This document shows, piece after piece, positions 53,627-62,583 of a stretch of DNA of 63,681 nucleotides. The stretch is taken from NCBI GenBank assembly GCA_019307815.1, contig JAFDIV010000024.1:1-63681 (forward strand), in the 5' to 3' direction. The notes beneath the pieces were generated by a model, which saw nothing but the letters and a program-made list of their open reading frames with translations, had not been told where the DNA came from and made no database searches. Made by a program: the position numbers and the translations under genes. The DNA comes from Deltaproteobacteria bacterium. Lineage in GTDB: Bacteria > Desulfobacterota > DSM-4660 > Desulfatiglandales > Desulfatiglandaceae. The first letter of the stretch is position 1. Each line of letters begins with the position of its first letter.

Positions 53627-53835
53627 GGGGACCCATCTGGCCCAGCGTGGCGATGCGCACGCAGTACTCGGTGCTGTTGGTCAGGAGTACCACCGCGTAG
53701 CTGGCACAGTGTTATTCCTCGCCGTCGTCATGTCTAGGAAACGTTGATCAACATCTTCGTACGCTCCGAGACGCTTAATCCCTCCCCCGTGTACTTCGGG
53801 GCTGGAGCTATCTAGAAGTCAAAGCGCATATCCCA

Positions 53836-54474
53836 CTACCTGGTGGGCTTATCCTCATCTACCAATTCCCATATGAAATGACAGCATTCGTTCCCGTCGG
53901 CTATCCTTTTGCCCACGCCGCCCCTGTGGAAGATCAGCCTCTCTGGTAGGTATGAGTTGAACAGCGCATTGTCTGTCTGGCAGATTAGAGAGGTGGCCTC
54001 TGGGATGCCCAGGGATGTTGTGAACTCATGGAACAGGCATTTGGTGACCACGAATTCGAGCCTCTTTTCCGTCTGCAACTTTATCTCGATGGTATTCCAT
54101 CTCGTGGTTCCGGTCTTGTTGATCTCGAATTCCTTCTCTATGAACTGCTTGAATCCCCTGCCTTTGTTGACCGGGTCGAAGAGGATATTTTGTTTGGCCA
54201 CCCCCGCGGTCAGGGCAGGGATGCGCATGATTTCATATGCCTTTTGCTGCCCCAGGACCTTCTTGAGATTTATGTAGATCCAGAGGGGCATGGCCGTGAG
54301 AGCTATGAAATCGGCCGGGAATCTATTCGTATCGATCCGCCGCTTAAAGCTCCCAAACGTCAGCGCGCACTTAAGGAGAAAGAGCCTGGGGTACTTGATA
54401 TGCCTTTTCATCATATAGATCAATAGAGGTTTCATTATTTTCCGCAGGTTCAGATCGTCTTGTCCAGGATTCAT
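53836..54474 (-). CDS. L-2-amino-thiazoline-4-carboxylate (ATC) hydrolase family protein
   Basis: 212 residues with the ATC hydrolase pattern in the C-terminal half: TKCLFHEFTTSLGIPEATSL, CQTDNALFNSYLPERLIF and NECCHFIWEL. Characterised members open the thiazoline ring of ATC to N-carbamoyl-L-cysteine. Most anaerobe members are uncharacterised. It ends a seven-gene co-directional cluster next to an Asp/Glu-type racemase and near an M20 amidohydrolase, which mirrors the known ATC-to-cysteine route. Confidence 0.75.
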   Translation of the reverse strand: MNPGQDDLNLRKIMKPLLIYMMKRHIKYPRLFLLKCALTFGSFKRRIDTNRFPADFIALTAMPLWIYINLKKVLGQQKAYEIMRIPALTAGVAKQNILFDPVNKGRGFKQFIEKEFEINKTGTTRWNTIEIKLQTEKRLEFVVTKCLFHEFTTSLGIPEATSLICQTDNALFNSYLPERLIFHRGGVGKRIADGNECCHFIWELVDEDKPTR

Positions 54475-54517
54475 GACAGCCCCCCTTTAGTTCGAGACCT
54501 GGTAGTCTCTATAAGTT

Positions 54518-55231
54518 CTAGGCCTTCTGGGGTTCCGAGCCTTCCAAGGCCATGTCCACGGCCTTTTTGGCGTGGATCGCGGTCGTGTTAAACAGGGGTA
54601 GCGAAGTGTCTTCTGCATGCACCAGGAGCGGGATCTCTGTGCAGCCCAAGATGATGCCCTGGGCGCCGTTTGCGGCCAGGTCTTGGATGATCTTGAGGAA
54701 CTTCTTTTTTGACTCCTCCTTGATGGTACCGAGACAAAGCTCGTCGTAGATGACGTTGTGCACGATGTCGCGGGAAGCATCATCTGAGATGACTACTTCA
54801 AGTCCGTGCTTTGATGAAAGGTGACCTTTGAGAAAATCCTGCTCCATGGTGTACTTGGTGCCCAGGAGTCCCACCTTCGAGAACCCCGAGGCTTTGATCT
54901 GTTCGGCCGTGGCGTCCGCAATATGGAGCAGAGGCACCTTGATGGAGTCCTGTACCTCTGGCGCCATCTTGTGCATGGTGTTGGTGCATATCAGGACGAA
55001 GTCTGCACCTGCCTTCTCCAGACGTTTGGCCGCGTCTATGAGTATCTGGGTCATCTCATCCCATTTGCCCTGGCGCTGGAGTTCCTCTATGGGGTGAAAA
55101 TCCAGGCTATATAGCAGAAGCTCTGCCGAATGTTGGCCGCCAAGGCGGTTCCTTACCTCTTCGTTGATGATCCGGTAGTATTCGAGTGTGGATTCCCAGC
55201 TCATACCACCTATCAGCCCCATCGTCTTCAT
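54518..55231 (-). CDS. Asp/Glu-family racemase
   Basis: 237 residues. MKTMGLIGGMSWESTLEYY is typical of aspartate-racemase-like proteins. Catalytic Cys in ICTNTMHK and GCTEIPLL. PLP-independent. The family includes ATC racemase, relevant given the neighbour. Preceded by AGGAGG. Confidence 0.9.
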   Translation of the reverse strand: MKTMGLIGGMSWESTLEYYRIINEEVRNRLGGQHSAELLLYSLDFHPIEELQRQGKWDEMTQILIDAAKRLEKAGADFVLICTNTMHKMAPEVQDSIKVPLLHIADATAEQIKASGFSKVGLLGTKYTMEQDFLKGHLSSKHGLEVVISDDASRDIVHNVIYDELCLGTIKEESKKKFLKIIQDLAANGAQGIILGCTEIPLLVHAEDTSLPLFNTTAIHAKKAVDMALEGSEPQKA

Positions 55232-55258
55232 AGGAGTCCTCCTTACGCGGTATTACGG

Positions 55259-56251
55259 TCAAAGGCGGTAGATCTCACCTGCCAGCAGAACATCGACCTC
55301 TGCATCTAACTCTGCCTTGAAGCGGTCCAGTGCGTGGTCGCACGTATCGTGGGCGGAGAGCAGGACCCGCTTGGGCCTCACCCGGTTGAGGGCACCGATG
55401 GTCTGGCTGAGGTCCTCATCGGTGATCCGGTGCCAGGGTGGCTTACCCGTGCCGGCAAGCATCTGAACCTCAATGCCGGCGTATCTTCGGCGCCCCCCTG
55501 TGATAGGGAAATGGAGACCGCCCCCTATCGCATATATAGGGTCGTTCGAGATACGCTTCACCATTTCCAGAATGAGTTCTATGGTCGGATGGCCGCAGCC
55601 GGTGAAGACTGCCAGCCCTTTGTCTTTGATTTTGGCCACCAGGGCCTGCTCTTCTGTCCACCCGAAAAAGAACAGACTACGGGCCAGGGGCCCGGTGGTG
55701 GCCAGGCCCGCGGGCAAAAGGGTGGAGCCTTTCACCAGATTTACGTCAAACCCTGGTGCGGCGGCGGCCTCCGGCAAAAAGCAGAGTTTGTTTTCAGGAG
55801 AGCCGAGCTCGGCCGGGAGTAGTATCTGCTTAGATCGGCTCGCCTTTATGCCTCCCATATGGTCAGGATGGAGGTGTGAGATGGCAAGGGCATCGATTTC
55901 ATTCAACGTTATGCCCAACTTGGCTGCATTGTGCCGCAACGTGGGGCGCTCAGGGCCAAAGCCCACGTCAAAGAGCAGCGTGCCCCGGTCCGTACTGAAG
56001 AGATATGAGACCCCAGGGTCTCCCAAATAACCGGCCTTGGTCTTCCATTCCACCAAAACGGTCAGCTCGAGAAAATCCAGGGTAGGGAGATCCAACTGCA
56101 CGGCCTGCCGCAATCTCTCCTGGTTTACGACACTGGCCCGTATGCGGTCTCTTTTAAAGCGGCGGTTTCTGCGCCAGCAAAAAGGGACCACCAGCGGGCT
56201 CGCCACGGCGAGCAGCGGCCACCAAAGAGGATGGATGCGTACAGAAGCCAT
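55259..56251 (-). CDS. MBL-fold hydrolase with N-terminal membrane anchor
   Basis: 330 residues. An N-terminal hydrophobic segment (WPLLAVASPLVVPFCW) suggests anchoring. Metal motif SHLHPDHMGG, then TGCGHPTIE and a final AHDTCDH. Similar to the 7,8-dihydropterin-type MBL group. Substrate unknown; it lies between the racemase and the amidohydrolase. Confidence 0.87.
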   Translation of the reverse strand: MASVRIHPLWWPLLAVASPLVVPFCWRRNRRFKRDRIRASVVNQERLRQAVQLDLPTLDFLELTVLVEWKTKAGYLGDPGVSYLFSTDRGTLLFDVGFGPERPTLRHNAAKLGITLNEIDALAISHLHPDHMGGIKASRSKQILLPAELGSPENKLCFLPEAAAAPGFDVNLVKGSTLLPAGLATTGPLARSLFFFGWTEEQALVAKIKDKGLAVFTGCGHPTIELILEMVKRISNDPIYAIGGGLHFPITGGRRRYAGIEVQMLAGTGKPPWHRITDEDLSQTIGALNRVRPKRVLLSAHDTCDHALDRFKAELDAEVDVLLAGEIYRL

Positions 56252-56270
56252 AATTGATAGCCCTCTGGCT

Positions 56271-57818
56271 TTAAGTCAGAGACAGACCCTCGTACTTTAT
56301 GAAGGTGCCGCCTTTCATGACCATGTCAACCTTCGACATAACACTGATGTTTTTGAGCGGATTACCTCTGACAGCTATGATATCTGCTATCTTGCCTTTT
56401 GAGATACTCCCGATTTCATCCTGCATTCCGAGGATTGAAGCATTAACCGAAGTGGCCATCTTCAGTATCTCATGCTTGGGGATCCCAGCCGTAACATAGT
56501 GCTCCAGCTCCTTCGCGTAGCGCCCAAAGAAGCCGCTGAATGTCCCCCCATTGTCGGTGCCGAGGCCGATGGTGGCCCCCGTTTCATGGAGCCGGGACAA
56601 GTTTGTTAACTGATTGCTGAACATGTCGCGGAAATACTCGCGGTCGAATATGAGCTTCCGCCGTTCTTGGATGCTCAATTTATTTTGAGCCAGTGAAGCC
56701 TTGAGCCTGGCGGTCATCTGTCTGATAGCCTCGGGGGTGAGGTATTCCCGACCATGCTCTTGGATGAGCTTCAGAATGCTGGTTTCTGAAAATACATCCG
56801 CAAAAGCCATCATCGTGGGTATTATGGCCATACCCTTTTTGATAAAGGTTTCAATGGCCCTCCGGGGAATGATACCATCCATGGGCATATGCTCCAAAGT
56901 ATGAAAGCCAAGCTTCACTCCCTTCACGAACCCGCTCAGAAGGGGCTGGTGAAGGGCACATCTCACCCCGTGCTCGGCCCCGATCTCAAGAATGGCGTTA
57001 TAGCCTTCATCGCTGTGATTGGGAAGAGTCCTGGGGTAGTAGGAATAGGAATGTTCCTGATGTAATGTCTTCAGCCAGCTAGCCCCCAGCTGGAGCATCT
57101 CCTGGCAAGCGGCCTTGATCTCCTTGACGCCGACCGGTCTCTCGGCGTAATTCCCACCTAGAATCCACTCAACAAGAGGATTAGTAAAATGGCGTACCTT
57201 TTCTGGAGCTCCAAGAATCTTTCCTCGCCTAGTTGCAATTGGGGATAAAGAGCTGATCACTCGAGGGCCTGGGATTTCGAGTGAATCGGCCTTTTGCCTG
57301 AATTTATTTATCTTTCCTGGAAACCCACCCACATCTCTTACGGTGGTCACTCCACTCATTATGCAATTATAGAAGTTCAGGGCTATAGCCTGATTCATTT
57401 CAATAAAGGCACGAAAAGTGGGATCATACATAAATGGAACAGTCATATGGCAGTGGTTATCGATCAACCCCGGTAGGACCGTTCTACCCTTCAGATCCAC
57501 TGGATGGAAGTCTTTGTAACACTCAAGGCTTCCCCGCCTCTCTACCCCTTGAATCCTCCCGTTTTCTACCAAAAGGATGAGGCCCTTCTGGAGTCTATTT
57601 TGGACCCCGTCAAATAGTTCAAAATTATACAGAAGTGTCTTGGGATAAGAAACGGGCCGCCACTTGGAAGGGATTTGAGTGCAGGAAGGAATAGATAGTA
57701 ATCCCGAAGTTCCCAAGACAAGACCGCCTGAAAGGGCTATCACCAACTTGAGGAATTCTCTACGGTCCGTCAAAAGGGCCTGCTGATCCCTTCCTTCATT
57801 CTTGTTATTGAGCGACAT
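56271..57818 (-). CDS. Tat-exported amidohydrolase
   Basis: 515 residues. Twin-arginine signal at 19-20 (TDRREFLKLVIALSGG) and a lipobox-like LSIPSC (Cys46), so probably a Tat-exported lipoprotein. Amidohydrolase domain: VLPGLIDNHCHMT (metal HxH variant, NHCH), later ALHQPL and HTLEHMP His residues, LGTDNGG Asp, and KGKIADIIAVRGNPL. Cyclic amide or imidazolone-type substrates are typical. It suggests that part of this pathway runs outside the cytoplasm. Confidence 0.88.
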   Translation of the reverse strand: MSLNNKNEGRDQQALLTDRREFLKLVIALSGGLVLGTSGLLSIPSCTQIPSKWRPVSYPKTLLYNFELFDGVQNRLQKGLILLVENGRIQGVERRGSLECYKDFHPVDLKGRTVLPGLIDNHCHMTVPFMYDPTFRAFIEMNQAIALNFYNCIMSGVTTVRDVGGFPGKINKFRQKADSLEIPGPRVISSLSPIATRRGKILGAPEKVRHFTNPLVEWILGGNYAERPVGVKEIKAACQEMLQLGASWLKTLHQEHSYSYYPRTLPNHSDEGYNAILEIGAEHGVRCALHQPLLSGFVKGVKLGFHTLEHMPMDGIIPRRAIETFIKKGMAIIPTMMAFADVFSETSILKLIQEHGREYLTPEAIRQMTARLKASLAQNKLSIQERRKLIFDREYFRDMFSNQLTNLSRLHETGATIGLGTDNGGTFSGFFGRYAKELEHYVTAGIPKHEILKMATSVNASILGMQDEIGSISKGKIADIIAVRGNPLKNISVMSKVDMVMKGGTFIKYEGLSLT

Positions 57819-57833
57819 GGCCCTACTCCTTTA

Positions 57834-59177
57834 CTACGTTGTCACCAACCTCCTCACAAGGTCCGTAAACACCATTGTGCCGGCAGTGAGGTTTTCCACG
57901 GATATCTTTTCATCAATGCCATGAAGCATCCTGGCGTCATCCATGGTGACCAAAATAGGGCATACACCGTAGGTGGGGACGCCTCTATCCCGGAAGAAGC
58001 GAGAATCAGAGCTTCCAAACAAAAGAGAAGGGGTCACAATAGCCTGGGGAAAGTGAGCTAGAAGAACCTCGCGGATTAGCCTGAACGCTTCGGTATCCCA
58101 GGGGGATTCAGTAGCGCGGTTTACAGACACAGACTCGATTTTGATATTTCCATCTGCAAGCTTTTCTTTCACCCCCTCGATGATCTTTTGCGGGTCCTGG
58201 CCGGGCAAGAGCCGGATGTCGAGCACCGCCTCTGCCCGGGTGGGTATTACATTAGCTTTGGCCCCCGCGTTCATAGAAGTTACACTGATGGTATTCCGCA
58301 CTATGGCGGATATCGGCGGCATGGCTAACAGGCCGCTTCCCTGGATGATCTGGGCCAAGGTTTCGGGCTGACCATCTTTCAGGAAGGGGCCCAGGAATTC
58401 CCATGCGGCACCGAGCTGTTTGAAATATTCCGCCACGATCGGGGTGACGGTGACTGGTTGGTCGGCGACAGTTAAACGGTTGAGGGCCTGGATCAACTTC
58501 TCCAGGGCATTTTCTCCATGCGGCATGGAGCCGTGCCCCGGAGGGCCTGACACATGCAGCTTGAGCCAGCAGAGGCCCTTCTCTGCCGTGGAGATCATCA
58601 TAAGCGGGGAATTTGGAATCAGGCCAATTACCCCGAAGCCGCCTTCATTCAGCACCAACCCGGCCTGAAAGTCATCGCAATGGTGTTCCAATAGATACTT
58701 TACGCCCCAAGTACCACCTTCTTCTTCATCTGCAACCGCCAAGAAGATAAGATCGCGGTTGGGCGTGATGCGCTCTCGGCTGATATGAAGGAAGGCCAGG
58801 AGTTCCATAATGCCCTGGCTCTTCATATCCAGGGCCCCACGGCCATGAATGAAGCCGTCTTTCACTTCTCCACCAAAGGGATCAAAGCTCCATTCTTCGC
58901 TTTGAGCCGGAGCCACGTCCATATGGTTTAGAAGGATAAGCGGTTTATTCTGGCCAGTCCCTTTTATGCAGGCCCTGAGAGAGACTCGTCCCGGCTTTGA
59001 CTCGTATGTCTTGTATTCAATGCCCTCCTTGTCGAAGATCTCGGCAAAGAACTTGGCCGCTTCCGCCTCGTTGCCAGGCGGATTGGAGGTATTGATCTTG
59101 ATGTAATCAGATAGCAAGCCTACGGCCTCGTGTGTCACCTCTTCTCCCGGTTTCACGGTTACGCCCTCCCTTTTCAT
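57834..59177 (-). CDS. M20-family metallopeptidase/amidohydrolase
   Basis: 447 residues. Zinc ligands in LLNHMDVAP, GRGALDMK, ADEEEGGTW; dimerisation domain with GPPGHGSMPH; final His in HGIDEKISVE. Family members are acetylornithine deacetylase, carboxypeptidase and N-carbamoyl amino-acid hydrolases. With an ATC-hydrolase homologue nearby, N-carbamoyl-cysteine hydrolysis is an attractive guess. Overlaps the Fe-S/VOC gene by four bases. Confidence 0.92.
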   Translation of the reverse strand: MKREGVTVKPGEEVTHEAVGLLSDYIKINTSNPPGNEAEAAKFFAEIFDKEGIEYKTYESKPGRVSLRACIKGTGQNKPLILLNHMDVAPAQSEEWSFDPFGGEVKDGFIHGRGALDMKSQGIMELLAFLHISRERITPNRDLIFLAVADEEEGGTWGVKYLLEHHCDDFQAGLVLNEGGFGVIGLIPNSPLMMISTAEKGLCWLKLHVSGPPGHGSMPHGENALEKLIQALNRLTVADQPVTVTPIVAEYFKQLGAAWEFLGPFLKDGQPETLAQIIQGSGLLAMPPISAIVRNTISVTSMNAGAKANVIPTRAEAVLDIRLLPGQDPQKIIEGVKEKLADGNIKIESVSVNRATESPWDTEAFRLIREVLLAHFPQAIVTPSLLFGSSDSRFFRDRGVPTYGVCPILVTMDDARMLHGIDEKISVENLTAGTMVFTDLVRRLVTT

Positions 59178-60442
59178 GTATCCTTCTCTACAAAGACGAG
59201 TCGAATACCGAAGGTTGCCACGTGGTCGATCAGGAGTCCTCCTGGTATTTCAGGGGCGGGCTTGAGAGTCACCTTTTCCGGGTTGATGGCCTTTTGGGCT
59301 CCATCGAGGCTTTCAACAGCCAGCACGATCTGGAAGGGACCATCCCCACACTGGCGCAGGAAGTCTTCCACTATCCCGGAGCCCGCCGGGGTCAGCAGAT
59401 CGATGGAAAACCCTGCCACCTGATACCTTATGCGCCGGGCCCCGAGATCAGGCACATCCTGCTCGCCAACCCTTTCAAGGCCGAAGTCGTCTTCATAGAT
59501 GTGGCGGATCCGTTCAATATCCCTGACCGCTATGGATATCCCCAAGATGTCCACGGCCTTGTTGGGATGCTGGGCCGGCGGATCCCAGGAGAGGCGTTCC
59601 TCGTCCGGAGTTGTCCACCTGATGAAGATCGGCCAGGCCAATCTCTGAAAGGTATTCAGGCCACTGGGCAGGCAAAGTTCCCAGTGCAGGGTCTTTCCAT
59701 CCGGCCTGGTCCTTTCCATAGGCAGGGGGCCTATCGCGTCTTCCAATGCGCCGTTTTTGACCTGCTCTGCCAGCTTTTCCAGGCGGTCGGCGGCCATGCA
59801 GTAGCTGAGGGCCAGGGCATGGCCGGTCTCGAAGTATTTGGCAAATTCGGATTTGACCAGGCCAGAGGAAAGCCCTTTCTTCCAGTCTATGAGCCCCAGG
59901 AGTTCGATATACACCAGGCCGAACCGGATCAGGTAGTTATGATAACCAATGGCCTCGTTGCGGCCGCCATACTGGACCTCAAACCCGAGGAGGTCACGCC
60001 ACAACTCGGTGGCCTTTTCCAGATCTCGGACAAAGATCAAGAAGTGATCGGGCCGGGATATTAGACCCTTGGCCACATCTTTGGCTGCGGCCTTGGCGGT
60101 CGGTTTTCCTGCCGACACAGGGGCGGCTGACTTTTTCGTGATCAGGTCTTTCATTACCCGGTCTTTACTGATAGGGCTGATGTAGACCACGTCGTTATCC
60201 GGCAACGGGTGCACACAGGCCAGGACGTTTTCGCCGTTTACCCTTACGGCACACCGGGCGCAGATCCCGTGCGCACATCGGCTGTGGCTGTAGTAGCTGA
60301 GGCTCGGGTCCAGGTTCTGGTGAATGTAGTCCAGGGCGTCCATGACGCTCTGGCCAGGGGTGTCGGGAATCTCGTATTCCCGGAATTCTCCTTCTATGTC
60401 CGTAGCTGGGTCATACCGATAGACTTTGACTAAACGCGGCAT
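59174..60442 (-). CDS. Fusion of SdhB-type 2Fe-2S domain and VOC (glyoxalase-like) domains
   Basis: 422 residues. Residues 1-90 copy the N-terminal ferredoxin domain of succinate dehydrogenase/fumarate reductase iron-sulfur subunits, with C56, C61, C64 and C76 in the exact SdhB spacing (CAHGICARC..LAC). The second SdhB domain, with 4Fe-4S and 3Fe-4S clusters, is missing. After an Ala/Lys linker (95-125) come two VOC repeats (DHFLIFVRDLEKATELWRDL and GISIAVRDIERIRHIYEDDF). I know of no characterised protein with this layout. It is followed by the M20 gene and preceded by an SdhA-like flavoprotein gene, its likely electron partner. Confidence 0.85.
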   Translation of the reverse strand: MPRLVKVYRYDPATDIEGEFREYEIPDTPGQSVMDALDYIHQNLDPSLSYYSHSRCAHGICARCAVRVNGENVLACVHPLPDNDVVYISPISKDRVMKDLITKKSAAPVSAGKPTAKAAAKDVAKGLISRPDHFLIFVRDLEKATELWRDLLGFEVQYGGRNEAIGYHNYLIRFGLVYIELLGLIDWKKGLSSGLVKSEFAKYFETGHALALSYCMAADRLEKLAEQVKNGALEDAIGPLPMERTRPDGKTLHWELCLPSGLNTFQRLAWPIFIRWTTPDEERLSWDPPAQHPNKAVDILGISIAVRDIERIRHIYEDDFGLERVGEQDVPDLGARRIRYQVAGFSIDLLTPAGSGIVEDFLRQCGDGPFQIVLAVESLDGAQKAINPEKVTLKPAPEIPGGLLIDHVATFGIRLVFVEKDT

Positions 60443-60454
60443 AGCAATTCCTCC

Positions 60455-62323
60455 CTATACGGGAACTCCGGCAGATGAACTGCCCGCTGCGTTCTTGAAC
60501 TTCGGCTCACAGGAAAGGGCGTATTCCATGATGTTCGCCATCTTTCCCGTGGGCAGCGGCATGCGGGTCACATTAGGCTTTATGGTTGTCTGTTTTAGTT
60601 TTCCATCCACCAGGGTGTGGCAGTACCTTACTAGGAAGTTGTCGTGATCAACCTCTGGGTAGTCTTCCCTAATGTGGGTCCCGTGGCTCTCTTTCCGCAT
60701 CAACGCCGTCCTCAGACCGCTCTCGATGCAAAGGACGAGGTTCTCCACACCCAGGGATTCGATCCACTCCTGGTTATAGGCCCGGGTCTTGGACTTGACG
60801 GCCATCTTGGGGATCATCTCGGTCCTGATCCGCTCAACATCCGCCAGGGCGGCCTTCATTCGGTCTTCATTCCGCACAAAGCCGAATCCTTTGTCGCCCG
60901 CGGCCTCCAGGAGTCTTTGGATCTCGGTGGGGCTCACCCCTTTGGCCCGCGACAGGGGTGCGGTGATCCTCTCCACGTGAGATTCCACCTGGGCCATGTC
61001 AATAACCGGTTCGGGGGCGTCCTTGATATAGGCGCTGGCTACTTCCCCGGCCACGTAACCCTGGACCAGCATCTCTACCAGGGCGTCGTGCACTCGATGG
61101 GCCCCGAAACAACCGGTGCTGCATTCTCCGGCTGCGTAGAAGCCAGGTATCTTGGTTTCGGTTTTCTCATTAACTAGGATGCCGCCGTTGCTGTATTCGT
61201 GCCCCAGGCCGACCTCCCAGGGTTCTCCGGCCAGCACAGCGTCTCTCATGTCGGAGAAGTCGTCCCCCTGGAATTTCCACGGCGTCTTGTACCAGATGGG
61301 CATCATGGAGACTAAGGTCTTTGTGCCAGCGATGAACTCTTCGCCACTCACGTGGTCGAAGGAGAAGTAGATGCCCCCATTGGGGCTTCCATTCCCGGCG
61401 GCAATCTCTTTCCCCCACCAATAGGTGAAGACCAGCTTCATCCATTCGCTGCCCATGGCCAGGGCTAGATGGTCTGGGGGTATCTTTTGGCCGATATCTT
61501 CCCCTTTTGCGTTTTTCATCCGTGGCGCCACGAGATCCGGGAACGTGGCCGTAAGGATGTTGTAAAGGAACGGAAAGATGGAGCCGCGGTGCAGGCTGGG
61601 AGACAGGCATACTCCGGGCACGAAAAGCAGGAACTCCATATCCGCCACGGAGAGGCCGGCCCGGAGTACTATACCCATGCCGTCCCCGGTCATGTCGGAG
61701 ACCGTGCACTTGAACGAGAAGGGCTGGAAGCCACCGGTCCCCAGGATTACGGCCTTGGATTTGAATACGATGATCTCCCCAGAGTAGACATCTACACCTA
61801 CGCCCCCCACGCAGCGGCCATCTTTCGTGAGGATGTCTGTTATGACGACATCTTCGATGACCTTGATATCTGGGTGTTCTTTGACCCCCTGACGCAAGGC
61901 CAGGCTGATGGATTTACCAGCCGTAAAGAAGCCGCCGGGCTTAAAGAAATGAAAGTACTGCTTGGCCTTTCGGCCCCAGTCCACTACCTGTTTGACTAAA
62001 GGTGCAGCCCTCTCTACGTATGTCTCGACGATCTTTTGGTCCGCGAGGTAAAAACTTTGCTTGACGATTTCCTCGAACCATTCGTCCTTGGTAAACTTTG
62101 GATCTCCATCATAGCCGTAGCTGACGGCACTGGGCCCATCCATGGCGAAGCTTCCGCCGGCCATGATGGTATTGCCCGATCGGCCCAATGCCCCCTTCAT
62201 TACCAAGACCACATCCACACTTGCTTCTGAGGCGGCTACGGCCCCCATCACTCCCGCCCCGCCTCCTCCAACTGCGAGGATGTCAGTGGCTATTTCGCGG
62301 TCGTAGCGTCTGTTCTCTGACAT
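60455..62323 (-). CDS. SdhA/FrdA-like FAD flavoprotein
   Basis: 622 residues from ATG 62323, preceded by AAGGAGGA. FAD-binding ILAVGGGGAGVMGAVAA, the flavin His/Ser region LGRSGNTIMAGGSFA, TGDGMGIVLRAGLSVADMEF, and the C-terminal YAAGECSTGCFGAHRV. At the fumarate site SdhA/FrdA proteins have EFVQFHPT; here it is MEFLLFVPGV, so the catalytic His/Thr are gone and fumarate is unlikely. The helical C-terminal domain (residues about 450-590) is present. First gene of the cluster, divergent from a TetR regulator. Confidence 0.9.
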   Translation of the reverse strand: MSENRRYDREIATDILAVGGGGAGVMGAVAASEASVDVVLVMKGALGRSGNTIMAGGSFAMDGPSAVSYGYDGDPKFTKDEWFEEIVKQSFYLADQKIVETYVERAAPLVKQVVDWGRKAKQYFHFFKPGGFFTAGKSISLALRQGVKEHPDIKVIEDVVITDILTKDGRCVGGVGVDVYSGEIIVFKSKAVILGTGGFQPFSFKCTVSDMTGDGMGIVLRAGLSVADMEFLLFVPGVCLSPSLHRGSIFPFLYNILTATFPDLVAPRMKNAKGEDIGQKIPPDHLALAMGSEWMKLVFTYWWGKEIAAGNGSPNGGIYFSFDHVSGEEFIAGTKTLVSMMPIWYKTPWKFQGDDFSDMRDAVLAGEPWEVGLGHEYSNGGILVNEKTETKIPGFYAAGECSTGCFGAHRVHDALVEMLVQGYVAGEVASAYIKDAPEPVIDMAQVESHVERITAPLSRAKGVSPTEIQRLLEAAGDKGFGFVRNEDRMKAALADVERIRTEMIPKMAVKSKTRAYNQEWIESLGVENLVLCIESGLRTALMRKESHGTHIREDYPEVDHDNFLVRYCHTLVDGKLKQTTIKPNVTRMPLPTGKMANIMEYALSCEPKFKNAAGSSSAGVPV

Positions 62324-62344
62324 TTGGTCCTCCTTCTTACGTGT

Positions 62345-62368
62345 AGCAGGGTTGCGCAAAACCCTGCT
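62345..62368 (-). promoter_or_regulatory. Leader hairpin of the flavoprotein operon
   Basis: AGCAGGGTT (62345-62353) and AACCCTGCT (62360-62368), perfect 9-bp stem, 6-base loop. It sits just before the ribosome site of the flavoprotein gene and could protect or attenuate the message. Confidence 0.5.
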
Positions 62369-62388
62369 GTGGATATCAGTCTTTTATA

Positions 62389-62417
62389 AGAATACGAATA
62401 CGGATTCGGTTTGTCAA
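62389..62417 (-). promoter_or_regulatory. Promoter of the flavoprotein cluster
   Basis: On the minus strand TTGACA (62417-62412), 17 bases, TATTCT (62394-62389). The -35 box lies inside the first direct repeat. Confidence 0.65.
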
Positions 62418-62446
62418 GAGAAAAAGAATTCGGGTTCGCTTTGACA
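62397..62446. promoter_or_regulatory. Twin operator repeats in the divergent promoter
   Basis: AATACGGATTCGGTTTGTCA (62397-62416) and AATTCGGGTTCGCTTTGACA (62427-62446) match at 16 of 20 positions with a 30-base period. Each includes or touches a -35 box, one per direction. Probable binding sites of the adjacent TetR protein. Confidence 0.65.
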
Positions 62447-62469
62447 CGCCCCGTCTTTCAGGGTATAAG
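62441..62469 (+). promoter_or_regulatory. Promoter of the tetR gene
   Basis: TTGACA (62441-62446), 17 bases, TATAAG (62464-62469), about 115 bases upstream of the tetR start. Confidence 0.7.
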
Positions 62470-62583
62470 GGTGCATAGGGGCGGCGTAATGAATCGACTT
62501 GTTTACGTCTCTGAGCGCAAAGGTTGTGAAAAAGGTCGCTTATCGGTGGAAAAAGGTGCGCTTGGTTTCAGGGATATCGGGAG

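Noticed and set aside
59132..60064. A 310-codon open frame on the plus strand
   Set aside because: It is the antisense of the Fe-S/VOC fusion gene, whose motifs are clear.
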